Below are positions 1 through 7,370 of a stretch of 11,154 bases of DNA, piece by piece. The notes under the pieces were generated by a model. The model was not told the origin of the DNA. It saw nothing but the letters and a program-made list of their open reading frames with translations, and ran no database searches. Within the stretch, counting starts at the first letter, position 1; each line of letters starts with the position of its first letter. The translations under genes and the position numbers were made by a program. The stretch comes from Chitinophagales bacterium. GTDB lineage: Bacteria > Bacteroidota > Bacteroidia > Chitinophagales > UBA2359. The stretch covers positions 1-11,154 of the forward strand of contig JAHDDN010000148.1 in assembly GCA_020629335.1 (NCBI GenBank), in the 5' to 3' direction.

Positions 1-1178
1 TCTTCAATTATAATGACTTCCGTATCTTGATCGTCTTCTCCTTCAGGATCATTATCTGGATCCGTATCTGGAATGCTGTCTATATCTGTAGCTACATCTA
101 CGCATTCATCATCACAATCATAAGCCTGATAAATTTCAGCTTGATTTGTCAAGCAGGTACAATCAGGATTAGGGTTTAATATCAAACTAATGCTTAAGGC
201 TATAGATTCTCCAGCTGCTAGGAAATTAATTCCTGAATTATGAATAGCATTCCCATTAGAGTCAAGGCTCCAAGACGGGTCATTTAAGATTAATCCTTCG
301 GGCAAGTAATCAATCACGCCAATGTTATACGCACCCAAATCCCCTTCATTATTAATTGTAATATTATAAATAACAGTATCACCTATTGAAAATGGGCCTT
401 CAGAAATAAGGGTTTTATCTAAAGATAGATCAAATATATCAGTAGAACATTCTTCCTCCACGCTTGGAATGATATCAATGGGCATCTCCACTTCACAAGC
501 AGTTTCTGAATGTATAATTAATAAGTTTAGTGTTTTTTCAACATCAGCACAAACTTCAATATTTGAATTAGTAGGATCACCTATTACAAAATCAATAGGA
601 GACCATTGGTAATTATATAAAGGATTAAAATCTACGCTCAAAGTTGTACATGAGTCCTGACATAATATTTGTGTTTCTGGTAATGGGTTATCAAGAATAA
701 TCCCCTCTAAAACATTGACTTCTACTTGATCTGAAGAAGTAACATTATTTAAATCAGTAATTGTTAATGTATAAGTTGTACTGATTTGAGGAGAGGCAAT
801 AGGTTGAGCTATTTCGGGATTACTTAATCCTTCAATAGGAGTCCATTGATAAACAATACCTTCAATTCCAATTGTACCAATTTCTACTTCCTCCCCAACA
901 CATATCTCCTTATCCTGTCCTGCCTTCGCATCAATAGGAGATGTATAAACTGAATTTTCAATGTTATAGTCTGTCGTTTTGTTATTATAATTATCAAATG
1001 CTGCTATTGTATTTGTAATAGAAAACAATAATACTAGCATTAGTGATAAGCTGTATTTTTTCCGTTTAATAGGAGTTAGGAAAAACTTTTCTATTCTTGA
1101 ATTAGCTATACCAATAGCTAAAATAAAACTATAAGAAAATCCCATAACTAACTTAAGATTAGCATAAATACTTTCCAT
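1..1178 (-). CDS. Secreted DUF11 / Ig-like repeat surface protein, N-terminal part (runs off the left edge)
   Basis: I translated this partial reading frame by hand; 392 codons are visible and no stop occurs before base 1. An ATG at 1178 opens the frame. Hydrophobic stretches lie at residues 8-27 and 43-60, the second preceded by a basic KRKK and resembling an export signal. Residues about 82-157 are a PKD/Ig-like domain of the kind common in Bacteroidota adhesins (AGQDKEICVGEEVEI ... YQWTP ... STTYTLTITD). Residues 166-240 look like a second, more divergent Ig-like unit with paired cysteines. Residues about 248-350 match DUF11 (LDKTLISEGPFSIGDTVIY, then IDYLPEGL). An Asp/Glu-rich stretch follows (370-388), typical of Ca-binding linkers. 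Such proteins are usually long, secreted by type IX secretion and end in a sorting domain, which would lie off-window. The fold family is fairly sure; the exact role (adhesion, matrix or sheath) is unknown. The start could lie further downstream. Confidence 0.8.
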   Translation of the reverse strand, partial: MESIYANLKLVMGFSYSFILAIGIANSRIEKFFLTPIKRKKYSLSLMLVLLFSITNTIAAFDNYNNKTTDYNIENSVYTSPIDAKAGQDKEICVGEEVEIGTIGIEGIVYQWTPIEGLSNPEIAQPIASPQISTTYTLTITDLNNVTSSDQVEVNVLEGIILDNPLPETQILCQDSCTTLSVDFNPLYNYQWSPIDFVIGDPTNSNIEVCADVEKTLNLLIIHSETACEVEMPIDIIPSVEEECSTDIFDLSLDKTLISEGPFSIGDTVIYNITINNEGDLGAYNIGVIDYLPEGLILNDPSWSLDSNGNAIHNSGINFLAAGESIALSISLILNPNPDCTCLTNQAEIYQAYDCDDECVDVATDIDSIPDTDPDNDPEGEDDQDTEVIIIE

Positions 1179-2068
1179 AATATAGAGGGCTTTTATGTAA
1201 ATGCGATATTCTTAATGGTGGGAAATATCGATCGAATTACTTCTGCTGTGAAATAGCAATTCAAACTAAATAATTACAATTAGTAAGCCGTTGAACACTA
1301 TATATTTTCTTTCGCTTTTTAAGTAAAAAATAAATGAATGCCATGTAAAAATATAACAAAGTTGATTAAAAAAACCTTCTAAGTTATTGAAAAGTAGTTC
1401 ATTAGAAAATTGAAATTAATACACCAACTAAAGTCAGATTTAAATTGTATCAATATACTTGATTTTTGAATAAAAACTCATGAGCTTGCTTTATAGAGAA
1501 TTAAGCGTTTACTGTCTAAATATGTGTTAAAACTATATTTAATGCTTTTTTGTAAAAAATAGAATATTAGAAAATCAACACTTACCAGGCTTCTAAGTAA
1601 AATCACTTAAATTAACTTAATTAAATAATATTATTATTCACTTATGGCAATAACAATTTTATACTATTTAGGTTAATAGACTAATACGATTATCAATTCT
1701 ATTCAAGTGAAATTTCAATTTAAATTCTAATATTTAATATCTTAATAATTTTCAGTTTAAATGATAATCGCTTAACAAAATGCAAACCATATTATTAAGT
1801 CGCTTAAGTCTTTTTGCTATATCAAAATAATCATTTACGATTAGTTGAAAAAATACACTTTATGCTCAATCATAAATCGTATATAAATAATGGAGTTAAA
1901 TTGACAAAATTATAAGAAAAAGTCACTACTTTTTAATCGCAAATATTAAGGCTTGATTTTTGAATTTCATTATTGGATACTTTTGCATTCATTATTGTAT
2001 TTAATTTAAGCCATTACAGAGCTGCGAATAATATGTAAGGGCTTTTATTGTCAGATAAATAATTGCTA

Positions 2069-2094
2069 TAAACATAGAGAAGTAGCTATGTTTA
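2069..2094. other. Perfect 9-bp inverted repeat (hairpin or operator)
   Basis: The arms TAAACATAG (2069-2077) and CTATGTTTA (2086-2094) are exact reverse complements around an 8-base loop. The stem is AT-rich and no T-run follows on either strand, so it is a poor terminator. It lies about 100 bases beyond the stop of the receptor gene. It could be an RNA 3' end structure or a protein-binding site; chance is possible in such AT-rich DNA. Confidence 0.3.
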
Positions 2095-2118
2095 CTTCAA
2101 TAGCCTATACTATTTTCC

Positions 2119-2163
2119 AAAAAACAGTTAGCAGAGGAATCGAGTGGCATTAAAATAGCTAAC
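2119..2163 (-). terminator. Possible intrinsic terminator after the TonB receptor gene
   Basis: Read on the minus strand, GTTAGC (2163-2158) pairs with GCTAAC (2132-2127) across a 25-base loop. TG and six T residues follow (2124-2119). It begins 28 bases after the receptor stop codon, where the operon's terminator is expected. The stem is short and the loop long, so this is only a candidate. Confidence 0.35.
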
Positions 2164-2190
2164 AAAGCAAATTCGAGTAAAAAAATTTAA

Positions 2191-4827
2191 TTATTTATTA
2201 GCTTTCCAATTAATCTGATAAGAAATAGAAGGGATAAAGGGAAAAGAAGAAATGCGATCAGGTGGATTAGCTTGTCCTTCCTCATCTATTTCTACTTGAT
2301 AATAGGCTGTATTATCACGATTATAGGTATTATATGCTCCTATATTGAATTGATGATTTAATCTTTTAGATTGTATTTGGTAGTTGAGATTCAGGTCCAA
2401 TCGGTGATAAGGAGTAGATCGTTTAGTATTTTTTTTTCCAGGAGGATCAACACTGATATAATTCACTCCTGTCTCATATTCAATTTGTGCAAGGATATTT
2501 TGAGGATTAGGTGAATTATAAGCCCAGTTAATACTAAATCGAAAATTCTTTGCTAAATTTTGATAAAAGAATAAGTTTAATTGATGGCGTTGATCGAAAT
2601 CATAGGGATAAAAATTGCCTTCGTTTTTACTAGGGAATTGTCTTTCTGATTTAGAAAGGGTATAGGCAATAATAGCACCATTATCGTAACCGTTATACTT
2701 TAATAGTGCTTCTATTCCTCTTGAAATGCCTTGTCCACTTTCTAGAAATTCATGGATATGAGTTTCTCCTAATTCTCTCAGAAAATCAAGTGAATCAGGA
2801 TAATCGAATAAATTATTCATTTGTTTGTAGAAACCATCTATGGAGAGTTTCCATTGATTATTGGGTTTGTATGCTAATCCTATCTCAGCTTGCCATGCTT
2901 CTTGTGGGGGTAATTCATAAGAAGCTGGTAGCCATATATCATTTGGTAATCGAAGCGCACTATTGTTAATGAGGTGAAGGTATTGCATCATTCGACTTGC
3001 TGAGGCTTGCCACATCCATTTTGAGTTGATATCATAACGAATTAATAATCGCGGCTCTAAGTTTATAAATAGATCTTCATCAAAATGAAAAGCGCTTAGT
3101 CTTAACCCTATATTCGCTTTGAGATTTGAACTTAAGTTTATATTATCTTCTGCATAGGCATATAATTCTTCCGCCTCAAAGATGGGGATTTCTAAATGCT
3201 CATCAAACTCGTTAATATCATAGTTCTCAATTTCATCAAACTCATCATCTTCATTATCAAAATAGCTCAAAACTGGCTTAAATTCACGCATTGCCCCTCC
3301 TACTCCAAAACGAATTCGATGCTTATTATTGGGTAAATAATCTATATCTATTTTCAATCCGATATCTTTATTATTACTACGGTTATCAAAAAAATAGGCA
3401 TCATCATGTTTGTCATCATCATCGTCGTCGTCTTCTTTAAAATAGGTTTCTAAATCAGAATACTCGAAATTGTATAAACTATATGTGAAAGTAGTATTCA
3501 TAAATAGTTTAGCATTAAAAAGATGATTCCATCTTAAAGCAGCAATAGTATTTCCCCAATTAAAATCCATTTCTACCTCTTCTCTTCTTCTATTTTCTCT
3601 ATGAGTTAATTCTTTTGAAAAGTAATCATTACTTGTAAAAAAGCTTCCATACAAGCGATCTTTATCACTTAATTGATGATTTAATTTAACACTCAAATCA
3701 TGGAAACTTGAGTATAATTCTCCTTTTCTGTTCTGAAAATAAATCCTTCTTAAAATAGGTTCCATCATAAATGGACGTGGAGCCCATCTACCACTAATCA
3801 GTATCGCTGTTTTTCCTTTTTTAATAGGGCCTTCTAATGTAGCCGAGCTTGCTACTAAGTTGGTGGATGCATTGGCTTTCCAATAATATTTATTACCTTC
3901 CTTAAGATGCACATCACAAACGGATGATAGGCTTCCTCCATAACGAGCGGGAAAGCTTCCTTTAAGAAATTTAGCTGCATTAATAGCATTAGTATTATAA
4001 ATAGAGTAGACACCTAATTGATGAAATGGAATATAAATCGGCACTCCATCCATCAGCATAAGGTTTTGTCCGCTATTACCTCCTCGAACTTGCATACCTC
4101 CTAATCCGTCAATACTGGATTGAACACCAGGCAATACTTGCGCAGTACGGATAATATCTTTTTCTCCTCCTAAAGTAGGAGTAGCATCCATAAAGCCTTT
4201 GCTTATGTGAGTGATATTATTTAGGTCATCCTTAACTATTAAGCTCTCTTGTTCCTTTGGCTGAACAATTACTTCTTTTAAAGTAATATTAGAATTCAAT
4301 GGAATCTTAACTCTTGTATTTTTTCTTAGGTTCAGCGTTTCTTTTGTCAATTCGTAGCCTAAGTAAGTATATTGTATTTCTATTTCACCTTCAGGCAATA
4401 CTAAGGAAAAGAAACCATACTCATTGGTGATAGTTCCTATTGCATGTTGGGGGCAGTAAATCGCTGCGGCGATTAATCTTTCTCCTGAACTTTCGTCTTC
4501 AATATATCCGCTAAGTGTATAGGTTTTATATTTTTTTTTGAAGAGCATATAACTTCCATCAATTTGTTTAAAATCGACATTCGTTTGTTTTAGTATTTCA
4601 GATAATATTTGCTCTACTGATTGATCTTTTAGTTGAAGGGTGATTTTTTGGGTGGGCAAGAAAAATCGTTTGCTAAAGGCTATATTAGCCCCTGATTTTT
4701 CACTTAAAAGTAGGAGGGCTTGATTTAAGCTTAGTTCTTCCACTGAGAAGTCAATTGCTTCTGGTGTGGATTGACTGTATGCTTGAATGCTAATTAAAAC
4801 TATTATGACTATTAATAATTGTTTCAT
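2191..4827 (-). CDS. TonB-dependent outer-membrane receptor with STN signalling domain (FecA-type)
   Basis: This 878-residue protein starts at an ATG and opens with a signal peptide (residues 1-18). An STN/secretin-like domain follows (about 22-97), the part that touches an inner-membrane FecR in surface signalling. Next come a carboxypeptidase-regulatory-like beta domain (about 104-188), a TonB plug (about 200-310, with the segment MQVRGGNSGQNLMLMDGVP) and a beta-barrel to the C-terminus. The length suits the family. It is the last gene of a leftward operon after the sigma factor and FecR, so it probably imports a ligand and reports its presence to FecR. No SusD partner is adjacent, which argues against a classical glycan SusCD pair; a siderophore, metal complex or other small ligand is possible, but the substrate cannot be read from the sequence. 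An unusual Asp run (465-476, seven consecutive Asp) and a second acidic stretch (524-549) probably lie in extracellular loops. Confidence 0.95.
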   Translation of the reverse strand: MKQLLIVIIVLISIQAYSQSTPEAIDFSVEELSLNQALLLLSEKSGANIAFSKRFFLPTQKITLQLKDQSVEQILSEILKQTNVDFKQIDGSYMLFKKKYKTYTLSGYIEDESSGERLIAAAIYCPQHAIGTITNEYGFFSLVLPEGEIEIQYTYLGYELTKETLNLRKNTRVKIPLNSNITLKEVIVQPKEQESLIVKDDLNNITHISKGFMDATPTLGGEKDIIRTAQVLPGVQSSIDGLGGMQVRGGNSGQNLMLMDGVPIYIPFHQLGVYSIYNTNAINAAKFLKGSFPARYGGSLSSVCDVHLKEGNKYYWKANASTNLVASSATLEGPIKKGKTAILISGRWAPRPFMMEPILRRIYFQNRKGELYSSFHDLSVKLNHQLSDKDRLYGSFFTSNDYFSKELTHRENRRREEVEMDFNWGNTIAALRWNHLFNAKLFMNTTFTYSLYNFEYSDLETYFKEDDDDDDDKHDDAYFFDNRSNNKDIGLKIDIDYLPNNKHRIRFGVGGAMREFKPVLSYFDNEDDEFDEIENYDINEFDEHLEIPIFEAEELYAYAEDNINLSSNLKANIGLRLSAFHFDEDLFINLEPRLLIRYDINSKWMWQASASRMMQYLHLINNSALRLPNDIWLPASYELPPQEAWQAEIGLAYKPNNQWKLSIDGFYKQMNNLFDYPDSLDFLRELGETHIHEFLESGQGISRGIEALLKYNGYDNGAIIAYTLSKSERQFPSKNEGNFYPYDFDQRHQLNLFFYQNLAKNFRFSINWAYNSPNPQNILAQIEYETGVNYISVDPPGKKNTKRSTPYHRLDLNLNYQIQSKRLNHQFNIGAYNTYNRDNTAYYQVEIDEEGQANPPDRISSFPFIPSISYQINWKANK

Positions 4828-4866
4828 AAATCAATAATAATTTTTTTTTGACAGATGCTTGCATTT

Positions 4867-4900
4867 GGACATTGCGGACGTTGCAGTACAACGTCCCTAC
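4867..4900 (-). repeat. REP-like palindrome, family A, with partial 5' duplicate
   Basis: The full copy spans 4876-4900. On the minus strand it reads GTAG followed by a hairpin with arms of about 10 bases (GGACGTTGTA against TGCAACGTCC). A truncated left half, GGACATTGC, lies directly beside it at 4867-4875. It sits in the FecR-receptor gap, 26 bases after the FecR stop. On the plus strand the hairpin is followed by CTACGGGGA and a run of T, which mimics a terminator, but no plus-strand gene precedes it. Confidence 0.85.
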
Positions 4901-4926
4901 GGGGATTTTTTTTTCACATCTTTTTG

Positions 4927-5994
4927 CTAGCAATCGCCGCCAATTAATTGGTAGCTTTTTTTGTTGATGATTTTTAATTCCATTCCGAATACGGTGGCTA
5001 TGATTTGTAGCGCGTCTTCGATCTGTTTATTAATTAATGGGGACGTGAAAGGACATGATAGCATTTCTTGGTTTAGCAATTTAACATTAACGCCGTAGAC
5101 TTGCTCTAATTGTTGAATCACTGATGACAAAGGTACGTCTTTAAAGTTAAATTCTTTACTGTACCAAATGTAATCACTGGGTGTTGAGCTTTCGTCTTTA
5201 GTTAGGGAGTTATTAGTTCTATTATTGACTACTTTTTCTCCTTTGGTGATGACTTCATTTTTCAGCAATTTCTTGTTGACTACGTTTACTCGACCTTTAG
5301 CTACTGCCACAACCGAAACTTTATCCTCTGAATGAGCTTTTACATTAAAGCTGGTCCCTAAGACTCTTACTTCTTCGTAATTAGTTTCTACAATAAAGGG
5401 CTGCTTCTCTTGGTGCTCTACTTCAAAGAACGCTTCCCCATTTAGGAATATTCTTCTTTCTGATGATGAAAATTCTTGCGGGTATTTGAGTTGGCTGTTT
5501 TTGTTAAGCGTGATTTTAGAATTATCGGCGAGTGTGATTATTCTTGTATCGGCAGTTGTTTTAACTTCTTCCCATACTATCTCTTTGTTTGTACTATAGA
5601 ATTGATTAAACAAAAAACTAGCTGTTAGAAATAGTGTGATAGCTGCTGCCGCTAACCATAATCCACTGATAGGCTTTTTTCTTCTTGTGCGATTATTGAA
5701 ATCGGGGGTCAATACCTTTGTCTCGGATGGGGAGGATTCAGGTTTTAATGTAGGCGATGCTACATTTTCATCAGCTTGGATGCGTTCTTCTAAGCGACTG
5801 AATTCTTGGTCGAGATCGAACTCAAAGTCTTGATTCAACTGCCCACTGCTTTGCCAGGCTAACTCTATGCTCTCTTTGGTGAGACGATTTTCCTCGGATT
5901 GGCTGAGCCATTCTTGGAGCTGTTTGCTTTCAAGATCGGATATCTCCTTGTTGAGTTCTTTGTAAATCAGGTTTATGTAAAGGTCTTCGTTCAT
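4927..5994 (-). CDS. FecR-family anti-sigma factor
   Basis: This 355-residue inner-membrane regulator relays the receptor signal to the sigma factor. The N-terminal ~105 residues are cytoplasmic, charged and helical, and should bind the sigma factor. A single membrane segment lies at about 109-131 after a basic TRRKK. The periplasmic FecR domain (about 143-240) shows the family core LNGEAFFEVEHQEKQPFIVET, then VLGTSFNVKA. A DUF4974 domain follows (about 282-350: FNFKDVPLSSVIQQL ... IEDALQIIATVFGMEL), the usual C-terminal module of Bacteroidota FecR proteins and related to STN. It starts at an ATG at 5994 with no Shine-Dalgarno. It lies between the sigma and receptor genes, separated from each by REP-like palindromes rather than by tight coupling. 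Length and domain order are normal. It may have both anti-sigma and pro-sigma activity, as known for FecR. Confidence 0.96.
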   Translation of the reverse strand: MNEDLYINLIYKELNKEISDLESKQLQEWLSQSEENRLTKESIELAWQSSGQLNQDFEFDLDQEFSRLEERIQADENVASPTLKPESSPSETKVLTPDFNNRTRRKKPISGLWLAAAAITLFLTASFLFNQFYSTNKEIVWEEVKTTADTRIITLADNSKITLNKNSQLKYPQEFSSSERRIFLNGEAFFEVEHQEKQPFIVETNYEEVRVLGTSFNVKAHSEDKVSVVAVAKGRVNVVNKKLLKNEVITKGEKVVNNRTNNSLTKDESSTPSDYIWYSKEFNFKDVPLSSVIQQLEQVYGVNVKLLNQEMLSCPFTSPLINKQIEDALQIIATVFGMELKIINKKSYQLIGGDC

Positions 5995-6021
5995 AAGGAT
6001 TTGTTTATTGTTCTTATTGGT

Positions 6022-6046
6022 GAACGTTGCGGTGCAACGTCCCTAC
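6022..6046 (-). repeat. REP-like palindrome, family A
   Basis: On the minus strand this is GTAG followed by a hairpin (arms related to GGACGTTGCA / TGCAACGTCC). It lies 27 bases before the FecR start, inside the sigma-FecR gap. Two positions deviate from the perfect family arms, near the outer end and beside the loop. As an RNA in the operon transcript it would form a hairpin just upstream of FecR translation. Confidence 0.85.
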
Positions 6047-6100
6047 AAGATGTATTACAATAATGACAATTGGGATAGCGTTATCCCCTATTGGTTGTTT

Positions 6101-6141
6101 GGACGTTGTGGTGCAAGGACGTTGCAGTGCAACGTCCCTAC
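6101..6141 (-). repeat. REP-like palindrome, family A: partial plus perfect copy, overlapping the sigma stop codon
   Basis: A truncated half copy (6101-6116) is followed directly by a perfect copy (6117-6141): arms GGACGTTGCA and TGCAACGTCC around one G, then CTAC. On the minus strand this begins GTAG, and the TAG of that tetranucleotide (6140-6138) is the stop codon of the sigma gene. A run of eight T follows on the plus strand (6143-6150), which encodes the Lys codons of the sigma C-terminus. Confidence 0.9.
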
Positions 6142-6698
6142 GTTTTTTTTATGAATGATCGGGTGGCTTCTTTTAGGACTTTGAGGGCTTTAGTGATTTG
6201 GTTTTCAGCAGTTTTGGGTGAAATGTCGAGTTTTTCGGCGATTTCTTTTAGGGAGAGGCCTTCCATGCGCTTCATAACAAAGATGAGTCGACAGCGTTCT
6301 GGTAATTGATCAAGGGTGGCTTGGATGATTTCTTCTAGTTTTTGGGCTTCTAATTGATCAAGAGCAGATGGTAGAGCGCTAGTATGATGAACGAGTGATT
6401 CATCGCTGGTAAAGCGCTTATTAGCTTTGATTTGGTTGAGTGCTCGATTGATGACCGCTCGTTTTAGGTAAGCGGGGACATTGGTGCGTATTTCGAGTTT
6501 GTCTTTTTTCTTCCAGAGTTGGAAGAAGACTTCTTGTACGAGGTCTTTGGCAGCATCAAGGTCTTTCATCATATTGACGGCGGTGCCGATCATCATTTTG
6601 TAATGGCGATTGAATAAGAGCTTGAAGGCCTGATTGTCTCCTTGCTTGATGCGTTGGAGGAGTTCTTGGTCAGTATGGGGGTTTGTGTTCAAGTTCAA
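6138..6698 (-). CDS. ECF RNA polymerase sigma-70 factor (Bacteroidota FecI-like family)
   Basis: This 186-residue sigma factor is first gene of the sigma-FecR-receptor operon and should direct polymerase to target promoters, probably including its own, when FecR releases it. Region 2 covers about residues 23-90 (QAFKLLFNRHY, then DLVQEVFFQLW for core binding and the -10 contact). Region 4 covers about 120-178 (LPERCRLIFVMKRMEGLSL, then KEIAEKLDISPKTAENQI, a helix-turn-helix for the -35 element). No ATG is available: the frame is closed by TAA at 6716-6714, and the first internal Met is residue 35, inside region 2. Translation must therefore begin at TTG 6698 or TTG 6692, or at another non-ATG codon. 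The stop TAG lies within a REP-like repeat, and an eight-A run precedes it, so the C-terminal FIKKT may have been altered by the insertion. The upstream DNA is a hairpin array. Confidence 0.93.
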   Translation of the reverse strand: MNLNTNPHTDQELLQRIKQGDNQAFKLLFNRHYKMMIGTAVNMMKDLDAAKDLVQEVFFQLWKKKDKLEIRTNVPAYLKRAVINRALNQIKANKRFTSDESLVHHTSALPSALDQLEAQKLEEIIQATLDQLPERCRLIFVMKRMEGLSLKEIAEKLDISPKTAENQITKALKVLKEATRSFIKKT

Positions 6699-6720
6699 GG
6701 ATGGTGTGTTTCGTTATAGG

Positions 6721-7010
6721 GAATGTGCTGCGCACATTCTTGGTTGTATTTGACCCCCTTGGGGTCTGAATGTGCTGCGCACATTCTTTTTGGGAATGCG
6801 CTGCGCACATTCTTGGTTGTATTTGACCCCCTTGGGGTCTGAATGTGCTGCGCACATTCTTTTTGGGAATGCGCTGCGCACATTCTTGGTTGTATTTGAC
6901 CCCCTTGGGGTCTGAATGTGCTGCGCACATTCTTTTTGGGAATGCGCTGCGCACATTCTTGGTTGTATTTGACCCCCTTGGGGTCTGAATGTGCTGCGCA
7001 CATTCTTTTT
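6721..7010 (-). repeat. Four-copy 73-bp tandem array of hairpins
   Basis: Four units start at 6721, 6794, 6867 and 6940, exactly 73 bases apart and almost identical. Each unit holds two 19-base palindromes (GAATGTGCTGCGCACATTC or its GAATGC variant; eight in total, at 6721, 6768, 6794, 6841, 6867, 6914, 6940 and 6987) and one GACCCCCTTGGGGTC palindrome (four in total, first at 6752). The variant in units 2-4 gives a G.U wobble in minus-strand RNA but a C.A mismatch in plus-strand RNA. The array ends 23 bases before the sigma start and would form its leader if transcribed. Because 73 is not a multiple of three, the open frames across it rotate and are not credible genes. Confidence 0.95.
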
Positions 7011-7049
7011 CTGATTAACTAATGTACTATTTAACCAATTTACTGAATT

Positions 7050-7285
7050 GGCTTAGGGATGGTAGCGGTATGTGGCGTCAATGGGACTGCTTACGTAGCT
7101 TAGGTACCCGATGGCTGGCTTTAGCAGACAAGCGGACCTTAGCGTAGTAGCAGGCACATAGCCACATGAGAGCGGACAGCCCGACCATGCGCCTTCGGCG
7201 AATGAATAATGCGTAATGATAAATGATAAATTTATTATAGGCACACAAACCATTGATACGAAAGCATGGGAAGCCCCAAATTTAA
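7050..7285 (+). repeat. Long dispersed structured element, copy 1
   Basis: This is a roughly 236-base non-coding element. It begins GGCTTAGGGATGG, contains a GC-rich core (7050-7185), then a variable AT-rich tail with ATAATG/AATGATAAAT motifs, and ends GGGAAGCCCCAAATTTAA. The same modules in the same order occur inverted at 10973-10731. Within the core, TATGTGGC (7069-7076) is complementary to GCCACATG (7161-7168, one mismatch), and CGCC/GGCG form a small hairpin (7190-7200), so the element may fold as RNA or single-stranded DNA. A 66-codon minus-strand frame inside it is not a credible gene. It may be a MITE, a REP cluster or a structured RNA; no transposase is visible. Confidence 0.75.
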
Positions 7286-7313
7286 CTAAAAACCCTTATC
7301 AAGTACTTTGTTT

Positions 7314-7346
7314 TTGCAAAAAAGCGTTAATTATGAGCATAATTTG
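7314..7346 (+). promoter_or_regulatory. Candidate promoter of the first lipoprotein gene
   Basis: TTG (7314-7316) and ATAATTTG (7339-7346) are separated by 22 bases. This approximates the Bacteroidota housekeeping promoter (TTG, 17-23 bases, TAnnTTTG), with the leading TA shifted. Transcription would start near 7353, about 18 bases before the ATG. It is a weak match in AT-rich DNA. Confidence 0.25.
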
Positions 7347-7370
7347 CTTTCAAATATTAATTTTGTGCCC

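Larger units (their letters stand above)
1179..2190. other. 1-kb AT-rich non-coding gap between two minus-strand genes
   Basis: I see no open frame of useful length and no tRNA, rRNA or REP-like element here. The sequence is very AT-rich, with many short A and T runs. It lies upstream of the surface-protein gene and downstream of the TonB receptor, so it should contain the former's promoter and the latter's terminator. I could not find a convincing Bacteroidota promoter (TTG, about 20 bases, TAnnTTTG) reading leftward into position 1178. Two inverted repeats near the right end are listed separately. Confidence 0.6.

Noticed and set aside
2706..2969. 87-codon plus-strand open frame
   Set aside because: It is antisense to the beta-barrel of the TonB receptor, with no family resemblance and no promoter seen.
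4876..4912. Rho-independent terminator on the plus strand (hairpin plus T-run)
   Set aside because: The hairpin is a dispersed REP-like element and no plus-strand gene lies upstream to be terminated; the T-run is probably incidental.
5636..6309. Plus-strand open frames at 5636-5833 and 6091-6309
   Set aside because: Antisense to FecR and to the sigma factor respectively; the second also begins in REP-like repeat sequence.
6670..7003. Three overlapping minus-strand open frames of 94-102 codons with repeating CAAHS / PRGSN-like peptides
   Set aside because: They are translations of the 73-bp hairpin array in rotating frames; the unit is not a multiple of three and the same DNA is open in several frames, so selection on protein is unlikely.
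6721..7010. CRISPR-like array
   Set aside because: The sequences between palindromes are themselves identical from unit to unit, so there are no unique spacers, and no cas genes are present.
7053..7253. 66-codon minus-strand open frame
   Set aside because: It lies wholly inside the dispersed structured element; the inverted copy at 10731-10973 does not keep the frame intact.
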